From: Antedon mediterranea
Lineage: Eukaryota; Echinodermata; Crinoidea; Comatulida; Antedonidae
Direction of reading: 5' to 3'
Assembly (NCBI RefSeq): GCF_964355755.1
Contig: NC_092680.1
Coordinates: 19,695,001 to 19,759,000, forward strand
DNA: 64,000 bases
This document shows positions 1 through 12,000 of the stretch, piece by piece (position 1 is the first letter of the stretch; every line of letters begins with the position of its first letter). The translations under genes were made by a program, and so were the position numbers. The notes below the pieces were generated by a model, which did no database searches, had not been told where the DNA came from, and saw only the letters and a program-made list of their open reading frames with translations.

Positions 1-94
1 TGTTAAATAAGAAGTTTACTTAAGAAGGCTAATCAATATGACCTGTGAACCTTTACTCTGTTCTAGGGTATTCCAGAGGAGGTCACGACTTAAA

Positions 95-3000
95 ATGGCG
101 GTTTTTAAAAAGAATAAAGGTCCAGGGATGATTGGCCGCAAGAACGATGACCTTTGGACAAAGACAGGCACGTTCATCAACAAGCCAAACAGAGGTTGGA
201 TTCACCCTGATGACAGAATTAAAGTTGGAGGAATCTGCTATGGTGTTCGGGTAAGACTTAATCTCTATCTACACTTTCAAACTTTATGTGACAAAAAATG
301 TGATGTGCCCATATATGGACATGATGATGTCATATCACTACCATATTTGGGCGTATCACTACCATATTTGGGCACATCATACTTTTTTTTTCAAGTTTGA
401 TAGTGTAGACAGAAATTTAATCTTCTTTATTTTTAACAAATTTATTTGTTTGAGTTAATGTTTATACAGTAGCTGGTTTATCTTTTTTTAATTACTCATT
501 CTTCAATACAGATATATTCAAAGCAAAGAAAAATTTGATTTGTGAAATTATATAAAAACCGTCTACTGAAAAAGATTTGATATTTTTAATTATTAATTTG
601 ATTTGATAGAAATTGTTAGATATTGCTGACAACAGGGCACCTAAACTTTTCCATGGGATAATTTATAAAAAAATATTTATAAGCACAACTTGGCACACAC
701 TATACACTAAGTGAATTATAGCAGGAAACGCACTACAATTTATATAGTCATGAATACACTTTACACATTTCCCGTACTTGCATGTTGTTCTATTCATCAC
801 ACATATCTAAACAACTGATGATATCATATGAACTTAAAGAGAGTGTGAAGGAATCATTTCTGACTACCACCAATTATTTCTGACTACCACCAATCATTTC
901 TGACTACCACCAATCATTTCTGACTACCGCCAATCATTTCTGACTACCGCCAATCATTTCTGACTACCACCAATCATTTCTGACTACCACCAATCATTTC
1001 TTACTACCACCAATCATTTCTGACTACCACCAATAATTTTTGACTACCACTAATCATTTCTGACTACCACCAATCATTTCTGACTACCAGTCACCAATCA
1101 TTTCTGACTACCACCAATCATTTCTGACTACCACCAATCATTTCTGACAGTATTAGAAAATTAGATCTGTTTAAAGATAAAAAAAACCCCCAGAATTTAG
1201 AATTCAAGATGACTTAATTCAAATTGACTGTATGGATAATCTAGGGAGTTTACGAGGCATGTTGTGCTATCGTTCAGCGAGGGCAATGTCAGTATTTAGT
1301 GTTACTGTCACCAGTATTGCCATCTTTGCATACATTATATAAATAACATAATATTTCATAATACCATTGTCAATGTCATCATTGTGAAACAGCATTATAG
1401 TGATAATTCTGTGTCAAATCAACAAAATTTAGAAAAAGATCATATTTGTGTAGCTTTGTCCAAATCTGAGATGGTTGCTCGGGGGACTCTGGTTTATTTG
1501 ACACAGATTGACTCTATAAAATCTAGTGTTACAGTAATTTCTGTGATACAGGGACAAAATAATTAATTCTATAATTAAAGTATGAATTATGATTATGATA
1601 ATCTGATAGATAGATGAAGATGTTTTGGCCAAAGTTCTATAGTACAGAATACTCATTAATTATATTTAAAAAATACATTGTGAGAAAATGGAGAATCGAA
1701 CACATGACCTCCAGATATTAGCATTCATTACCTCTAGACCACCAAGCTTGCACATGACAAGTAAGCAACCGGTACAATACTGCACACCACCAAGTTTACA
1801 TTTTTTTTATTTGGTCTTAGTAGCCTAAATGAGACAACCAAATTTTCATTTTAAGTGAGATAATAATAATAATAATATCCTGGATTTATATAGCGCCTAA
1901 TGTTGTGAAACCTCTAAGCGCTGAACATTATTACCCCAGTCATTTTTTGCATCAAACACATATGGAAACATACTTCCATAAAGCAGCTAGTAAATAATGT
2001 CTTGATCTAACTGGGTACTCACTTATACACCTGGGTGAAGAGAGGTAAACGTAAATAAAGTATCTTGCCTAAGGATACAAGCAATGCGGCGAGAGTTGGA
2101 TTCAAACGATGATCTCACGATCAGTAATCCAACGTTCAACACATTGCGCCACACACCCTTAGATGGGAAAGTGCACAACTTCCGAATAAGTATAGTAAAA
2201 GAACTATAACAAGTGAATGTAGAATTAATAGTATGTATAATCTGTCTGTATTTTTTATAATTTTTTAATAGTATGTTGGTTGTCTGGAGGTGAAGCAGTC
2301 AATGAGAACGTTGCCATTTGATATGAGGGGTCAAGTAACAAAGTAAGTTAACTAACGTTGTTTTTGCACAAGCTTTAAAGATTAATTAGCATGAATTCTA
2401 TAAATCAGTTACTGATGCAAAAGGATATAATTTAGAACTTTCCAACAATATACAGTAAACCTTTGTTGTTAACCTAAAGCTCTGTCTACACTACCAAAAC
2501 AAGTATGATGTGCCCAAATATGGTAGTGATATGCTTAAATATGGTAGTGATATGACATCATCACGTCCATATATGGGCACATCACATTTGTTGTCGCATA
2601 AAGTTTGATAGTGTAGACAAATCTTAAGATGCATAGCTGACAAGGACATTTCTCAATTACAGAAATATTAATAAATATAGTTAATAATAAACCTCATAGA
2701 CAATGATAATAAATACAGTCAACTCTCAATAATGGACACCCTTGGGCCAGGCTATAATGTTTTCTGGAGAAGTCTGGTAATCAAAATGTGTTTTTAGTGG
2801 TAAATAAGAATTTGGGACCTTTTTGTTCTCAAGAAAAATCTGGTTTTGTGAGATTTTCTGGTTTTACGATATTGGGAGAGTTAACTTTTTTGACCTTCTT
2901 AACATTTTGACACTGATACATTGAATGTTACCACCAGGTGTACAGAAGTTTTATTTATCCTATAGTCAACTTACTAACAAACAAAATTAATTCTTTGTTT

Positions 3001-6000
3001 ATTTTAGAGAAGCAATTTTTCGAGTTTGTGATGCTGCAGGTTTTAGGTATAATCGTAAAAAGAAGGTAATTTACATAGTTTATTGGTTACATGTCTGATC
3101 GGCAGTAAAATACTAAATCTTGGATTGTTATTTAAATATTTTAGTTTGTCCACATTGATAAATTACTGGACCTTGTTTAGTTTGAACCTAAAAATTTACA
3201 ATACACAGTATTAAATGAATTAATGTATTCACAAAATAAAATTCTTTTTCTTACTGTCTGTACAAAAAGTAAATTATATTATTAAAATATAAATGCCCCC
3301 CCCCCCCCACTCACTTTTCCCATATTAAAAATTATGAATTGTTTTGCTCTTATTTAAGTTTGTGTGTTATATCCTTGTAGGCTGGTAAGCAAGTCAATAA
3401 AGTTCTTGGTGAATTACCCAATATTCAATTTGGTGGTGCCCATGTAAACTTGACGATATCAACAGTGAGCATTAACCTGATGATAATGGAGACAGGAAAG
3501 GTGACACAATCTCATTACAAGTTATATTTTTTATTTTTGTTATTAAAGAATATTTTCCCCCTAAAAAAATGTTGTTTTTTTTTGGAATATGCCATTTTAA
3601 TGTCACATAATAGAGTTATTCACTTTTACCAAAATTGGATGGGGACAAAATTATTTTCCGGAAGAAACTGTAATTTAAAGCAAAAATAACCAGTAAAATT
3701 GACTGATTTTTGGTTGAATTTAACTGTTTAAAAGTAAAAAACATTGTTTTTTCGTGTTTTTCTTTTAAGGAAGCGAATATTTATTACTTTGTTACATCTA
3801 CAAAATTAACATTCATCTTGATTTTTCATATTTTTGGAGACAATACATCTTTAAATATTTTTTATTACAAAACAATGACTAAAAATGTTTTTAAAAAAAA
3901 TATATAAAATCATAACATTTGATCATCAGAAGCATATATAGCAAGAGTGTAAAGTATATGAACTGTAGTGATTCAGTCTGTATTGTTAAAAATGGTAGAA
4001 TATTTCATTAATCAAAGTGCTTAAGAAAAAAAAAATAAATAAACATCTTTCCTCCCCCAAAATATTTATTTAGAGGTTATGCTTAATTAACAAATTTGGA
4101 TATAATTGTAACATTTGATCATCAAAAGTGACATAGCAACAATTTTTAAATGGTTTTCTTGAAGTTGAAAGTATACTGTTAACCAAGTTAAAATATATTG
4201 GTTTAAAAAAAAAATAAGTTTCAACCGTACTCACTCCCCTGAATTTTTCTTAGAGATGAAGCTTATTTAAAAATTATACTGTATAATTATATTTTGCCCA
4301 AACTTTTGTAGCAATTAAAGCTTTAAAATCATGCCATTTTTTGGTGATTTATACAGATTCTATACAAATTATAATATGTACTTGTATTCCCAGACCACAT
4401 CTAGTATCCTCTTGTTGATTTCCATATCCTAGTAGAAGTACATCCTACACTTTTACTTTTACCTGGTACGAATATGCACTGAGATCAATCAGTATGAGAT
4501 CAATAATTGTACACCCGTAATCCTCCGTTCTGGTTGCCTTGAACAATCCATGCAATGGTATAATGCCAATCCAGGTTACTCATAATTGAATCCCGCAATC
4601 TATAAATAGATCAGCTAGCAGGATGCTGGTTTCAAGGATATTTTTTTTTTATTTTGATACTCAAAACCCAAAGTCTATTTCAAGTTTTAGCCAGGCAAAT
4701 TAATAATACTGTATGATAATTTATTTAATAACAAAATGCTTTTCAACTGGAAACTATATTTGGGTTTTTTTTTTTATTATAATTTTTTATTTTGACACTG
4801 AAAACCCAAATTGATAATATTGAATGATATTGATAATAATTTATTTTAACTTATGCTTTTCAACAGGAAATTTTTTTTTTTAAATTATTATGAATTTTTT
4901 TAATACTGAAAACCCAAAGACTGTGTACCCTATTTCAACTTTTAGCCAGGCAAATTGATAATATCATATGATAATAATAATATATTTTAACTTATGCTTT
5001 TCAACAAGAATCTAAATTGTTTTATTTTGTTTAACCAGAGGGTCCGCTAATAAGTCTGAATATTATAATATAAAACAAACTCTGAAAAAAGTGAGCAAGC
5101 CATTATGATTCAATATTCAAAACTTAATTTGTTTATATCTTCAGAAACAAAGAATATTTATAATGTAAAATATATAAGATACCTATAAATAACGATAAAA
5201 TACATTTGATAATTGTAATTATTAAAATAAGCTGTAAATTGAACATCTTGAACATTGAAAATCTTGATACTAAATACCTAAATACCTATGAATAATAACA
5301 CAAAATATATAAAAATTAATTTGTGTGTATTCAATTTGGTAATATTATGTTATATTTTCTTATATACAGACAATAGCAAACCATCAAATGCAAGGAATTT
5401 CATTTGCATCAGGAGGTGATTTGGTAAGAGAACTATTGTTTTCTTTGAAGTCTTTAATGGTATACTTAGACTATTATTTTATTCTTAAAACCACAAATGA
5501 GCCTGTTCCACAGAAATGATGTCTACATAGGCTAATGAGGTCTTCATGTGAACAGGATTTATAATTTATAAAACATGTCTACATATATAGAATGAGGTCT
5601 TCATGTGAACAGGATGTATTCCTAAAACATGTCTACATATATAGAATGAGGTCTTCATGTGAACAGGATGTATTCCTAAAACATGTCTACATATATAGAA
5701 TGAGGTCTTCATGTGAACAGGATGTATTCCTAAAACATGTCTACATAGAATGAGGTCTTTTGAACAGAACATATTTCCTAAAAAATGTCTACATAGATAG
5801 AATGAAACCTTCATGTGAACAGGATGTATTCCATCATGTCTACGTAGATATGAGGCCTTCATGTGAACAGGATGTATTCCATCATGTCTACATAGATATA
5901 ATGAAACCTTCATGTGAACAGAATGTATTCCATCATGTCTACATAGATATAATGAGGCCTTCATGTGAATAGGATATATTCCATCATGTCTACGTAGATA

Positions 6001-9000
6001 TGAGGCCTTCATGTGAACAAGATGTATTTTTTTTAAATGTCAACATTTGAGGAATGTGTTTGCATTTTAGATGGTTGATAACATGCTTGTTGTCTGATAT
6101 CACAGGGCTATGGTATATAACATAGTTTCTGGGTGCAGGATGATTTTACTTTCTGTAAGGCTACTCTATTCAGAATACATAGTATGCAGTCAATTCATGT
6201 ATCATGTCTAGTGACAATGAACATCCTACAGTGTCGTGTCTGCTGACTGCAACAGCTCATACCATAGCACATTATTCCTAAATACCTAACCTAAATAATC
6301 CCTAACTATACTACAGTATCTCACATGGGATGGAGGTTTTGTTAGAAGAGGCAATACTGTAGGATGTTTAACGTCGCTAGACATAATACTGCTTGTGTAT
6401 TGGATATAGCGTGGAATAAATGTAAAATAAATCAGTCCAGATGTAACAATTATTTTTTTGTCAATTATTATTTCTTCAAAGCCGTGGAAAGATTAATTTT
6501 AAACTTCAGCTAATTATTCATAAAATGATAAATTAAAACATGATTTATATTTATTTATTTTTTTTTTAGGAAACTCCGGATTATGTAGCTTACATAGCCA
6601 AAGATCCAGTGAATGCGCGAGGTACGTATGTTAAATAAGTTGTTGAAATATTTTAAAGTATTTATTTCTTTCTTTTTGATAGTGTAGACAGAGCTTAACT
6701 TGACTTAACGATGTTCCGCCGAATAGTCTTCAGACTTTTCAGCCTCGGCCGCTCTGTGTATTTCTGTTTCTGTAAAGTTTCTCCAAAATGTTCAGTCAAA
6801 TGCTATGTTCTTTGTTTTTTGTTTGGAAAATGTATAGTTTAAAAATACGTATCTTAAATTAAAATGAGTTTACGGTCACCATTAGGTCTTACAGTATCTA
6901 TAATTCAAGGGAGTTCAAGAGTGTTTAACATAATTGCACTCTCAATTGTGCATTAAGTAGCTGTACAAATCCTGTGCATTACTATTTAAAAAAAGTCAAG
7001 AAACATCAGCTTTAGAAAGTCCTTCACCTTTACCATCTGTTTAAAAATGAAGTACACTTATTAGGATTAACAATATTTTAATTATACACATTCGGATTAT
7101 ACACATTTTTTGCATATTTGTTTATCTCAGCATTTGTGTATTTAACACATTTTAAAATAACAGTAAAAGGAGTACTTAATAAAGTTAGTACTAAAGAAAT
7201 AAGAAATCATTTACTACAAAATACATTCTACTGTACTACACACTGCAAATATAAACATCCCTTGAATAGACAGCACAAACTGAATATATTTGTCAAATTT
7301 ATGTAACACAATACACATATATAATTTGAATTCATTGAACTTTTGACCCATCATGTTTTTAATATTTATCCATTTATGCATTCTTTATTTTCTTTATGTC
7401 CTTTCATTGTGCCCACTAAACTCATAGTGTTCATAAAAGGCCGCTGAAACGAGGCTTATAGCTAGTAATTAAAGATGAAACTAATCGCCGTAGCTTGTAT
7501 TCATCTCAAATATTGATGATACATTAGTAATATATTTGTGTATTACGTGATCAGAAAATGTTATTTTATCTATTCAGCTTGCCATGTAATTGAGTGTAGT
7601 GATGGTCTAGCCCAAGATGTTATCACAACGATTGGACAGGCATTTGAAATCAGGTTTAAAGATTATTTAAAGAACCCCCCACAGGCTGTTAATGTTCCTG
7701 ACAGGTACAATTTTTCATTACATAATATTTTGCCATAAATTGTTTAGTTTGTTGTATTAAAATATTTGGTATATTTCCAAATATAATATAGTATAGTTAT
7801 TAAACAATTTAAAGAGACGATGACCTTGCTATCTGTTGTGAGGCAGTCATTATAGTATTTATAAACGTTTCATATCGCATTTATCATATATAGTCTACTC
7901 TCGCAAAACCAATAACCTTTGGGCTGGCCTAAGTCTGAATTTCCGGAAAGTCTAATATTTTGAATGTGTTTAATGGTAAATATGAGTCTAGGAGTTTCCA
8001 GTTTTTAAAGAGAGAGTATTTGGAGAGTTGGTATCTTGAATTAATTTGTTTTCAAATTCTATATTTTTAGGTTTGTTTCAGAGGAAAGTGCATGGGGTGA
8101 TGATCCCGAATATTACAATGATTTATCAGAATTTGGACCAAAACCAGTACAAAGAGAGCCTCTACCAGAAATACCTACAGCCAATGGTGTAGATCTAGTA
8201 AGTTATCTCAGTTGACAGTTGATGAATTACCGCAGTAACAATACAATTACCGCAGTAACAATACAATTACTGCAGTAACAATACAATTCTTGGTTATCAA
8301 TCTTGATATTTCTTTTATTAAAGACTTTTTATAAATATTCTTGCTTTCTTTCTTAGCAAACAAACACACATATTTATCAATCTGCAAAAAATGACAGGCC
8401 GTTGAGTGGCGGAAATGTGGAAAGAAATGACATTTATGATAACCGAGCAGAAGGGACAAATCACAATTCAACAGATCCAAAAGTTTACGACAACAAAACA
8501 ATGTACGATAATAATAAACAGCCTATGATTGGTCAATTGATTGATTTAGTTGAGGCAACTCCGGCTCCAGTTTTTGATAATCCGTTAAATCAACAGTGTA
8601 AGTTTTGATTCTAAGTTTATTGCAAATAATTTATTATTTATATTAGGGGCTTTTTGGGTAGACTGTGAGGCACCTATCCTTAAAATGTAACAACATCTGC
8701 ACATGCTCAGAAAAATTTCTTCTAATGCAATTGTAATGCTTCTGGAGCTGTAACACTTATTTGAAACCGAAAGCCCAAAATGTTCACAGCCCTAAATTTT
8801 TGCGATTTAAATTTTAACTATTTCACGACCTTATTTTCGTGATTTGAGTTTCTTTTATAATTTGTTGAACCAAATTGGTGAATGTATTTCGCCTCCGCGA
8901 TGAACGTCAAACAACAATTGAGTAGCGTAAAAAAATTACCGAATATTTGATTGTAAATTTAGAGATGTAAATAAATAAACGTTTTGGCTACACAGTGGGT

Positions 9001-12000
9001 GAGGCACATGTTTAATTACTAAGTAATTACTATAGACGCCCTTTTTTAGGACACCGCTATACAGAGGAAATTTTCCTGGAAAACAAACAAGTGATTTAGA
9101 TGTTTTAACACTAAGGCCAACTCCATTAAAGAGATATCCCTATTAAAGGGACACAACAAAATGTCCCTTTAATCTCTTGAATGGGGGTGAATTTTTATAG
9201 GAGTTTTACTGAGAATACACAGATGTTGGTACATTCCATTTAAATTATTGGTCTTTCTATTGTCACTGACAATCCAATGATGATGACATAAAATGAAGGT
9301 GCCTAAAGGCCAATTTACACAGGCAAGCAGTATTAACAGTAATAAAAAAAACACTGTAGACTGTTATTTCTTATGACAATTTACACACAAAACCGCTCAG
9401 GATAGATACAGATTTTTACTGTACATGGAACAAGCTTCCCTGGTTTTCCGCTTACCATTACTGCTCATCTGTGTGAATTGGCCTTTACAGTACAATCTCT
9501 ATTTCAGATACAGTTTCATTGAAGAGTAATCCCTGTGTACAGTTTAATTTAGTTTAAATTTTATTTTTAATATCATTATGTTTATTAAATATATTTTGTT
9601 TTTCTCTTTTTTTTTATCATCACTTGGAATGTTTTTAGTTTTATTACAATCATTGTTTTTATTCATTAGTTCAATTTAATCATATTTGACTTTAGCTGTC
9701 ATTGTCACTTGCAGCATCATTAACCTTTCACCTTTGTAACAATTGTACTTTCACCCTGTTTTAGCCAAAGAAGAGATTACAACCCCTACACCTGTTTCCA
9801 ATGGTAAGGTTCACCCAATTTTAAATAATGACGCTAAACACTCCGAGTCAAGTAGGCAAGCTGGTATCAATATGCAAACAGATTTTAACAAAATTCGTGC
9901 ATCATTGAACAAAACACCAAGAACATCTCTGACAAAAATCGAAAAAGACCCTGAATTAAGTCCAGCTGTCAAATTACAAGAAATGAAATGTAACTTAAAA
10001 CCTTCTATGTCGGAAAGACGGACGTCAGCAAATAGGCCGAAGCTTGACCGCAAAACACCGTCTCTATATGATAATTCATCAAAGGATAGCGAAAATGAAG
10101 TTACGTCACCGAAGTCACGTTTTGTCTTGCCTAGCTACGAAAACATAAAACATCCAGATTTGAAACAAATGATCGATGCCGGCTACGATAACTTTCGATC
10201 GGCAGGGAAGCTGAATAATCAAAGACCTCCGAGCTCCAAAATGAAAGGTTCACATCTAGTTACTTTGGCATGAGCACAACAGCAATGCATGAGGCTAATC
10301 GCAACACGCAGACCATCACAATATCTGCATGAAGTGCTAGCTAATAAGCTAGTGTACAGTATCAAGCAGAATTCTTCTAAAAAGCCCAATATTTCTACTG
10401 AATAAACACCACACACTTTTAACAGCATGGTTAATGGTTAATTTTCACTCTCCTTTTACTGCTGTACACTTTATAACCGCATGGAATGAATATTTATATT
10501 CAGCAATTAAAAATTTGAATTAATGATTCCATCCGTATAGAAATTAACACTATTTAGAAAATATTGTTTAGCATTGATTTACTGGAGTTTGTATATTTTA
10601 TTTATAGTATTGATATAGGTATGATATCACCTGACTGCTTCATAGCTTGAATATATCATCTTTACTATTTAATACACAGTTTCCAGGTCATAATTTTTTA
10701 GTAGGTCCTATATCCAATATCCCGTTGTGCTATCTGAAAACTGAATAACTGACTGTAGGCCCTATTAATCCAAATAGTAGAAGTAAGACAACAACAAAAA
10801 CGTTGCTGTCAGCAACAATCACAATAACAGCGTCATCATCTTTGTCATTATCAATTTCACTCTCACCTTCATATCAAAATCACGACCAGTTTGTCTTAAT
10901 GTAGCCATAATCATACCATCCCATGTCCAACAATATCATCATCACCTCCCTTTCCACTTTTTCCAGCCTTGACCTTATTGAGGACAACATTCAACACTAA
11001 TCATTTTATAATAACTGCACCTCACATTGCAAACTCATTTTGTATTTTTTTTTTACTTATAATTTTTTTTTTATTTGGGTTAAATATTTATTTGGTTTTT
11101 TATGCTTTACAATTATATAATCTTAAATACACAGTAAATTATTAATTAGAAGTGTAGGTACATTTATTTAATATATTGATATATATATATATATATATAT
11201 ATATTGTTTTTTTCTTTTTAGACGCAAATAGTAACTTTGATTCAAATGCTGTGAACAGTTGGCAGAACCCTAACCCTATGCCACACAACGACCACTACCA
11301 ACATCCATCATCAGTTCGCTCAAGCCTTTCTGGAGGTAGTCCGTTATCACATAGTTTCGACGACAGTGTGTACACGGGTGTGCCAGACAGGCCACAGTCC
11401 TCTCCAGTTGCCATGGATACTGGGGTTACAGGTCAGAATGGCATGCTGGGTCAGACAAGCCCACAAAATGATGCTTTTGATATGGGTAAGAGACATTATA
11501 GACGGAGATCCATTAATAGTTGATTATCATAGTGTAGACTTAAAGTGTGTCAGTGTCCATCAGAAAAAGACCCACATGGCACATTGACATACCAATGCAA
11601 ACAGTTTTTACAAAAACAAGCAAAAACTGTTATTTAAAACAAAGTTATTATGAAATAGTTAAAATCTGAGCGGATTTAAAGCAGTCCTATGAGACAGCCG
11701 ATTTAGCAGTCTGGAAGTCGTGGCGGTTCATGCCATGAAAACTGATAGAGAAAGCATACAATTTCAATTAAGCGATAGATATAATGCAGTCATGAGATTT
11801 AAATGCTTACCAAAAAACTAAGTATTTAATAAACCAAAGTTATTATTATTAACTACCGATATCCATTTCATTTTGCAAAATTATGAAACTTCATTTCTAA
11901 ATGATATATGCGATATACTGGATATTAATGGATCTTTGATCTTGTTTATTGTCGTCTTTGTCTTACCTTGTGAATTGTGTTTCTTTGTGCCATTTTCATA

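Noticed and set aside
851-1149. Regular 20-bp array considered as a CRISPR-like array
   Set aside because: Units abut without unique spacers, and the sequence is an animal intron; it is a plain minisatellite.
5566-6012. 148-codon minus-strand frame with repeated RRHDG and CRHVLG words
   Set aside because: It follows a 54-bp minisatellite whose length is a multiple of 3; no start context, splice sites or family.
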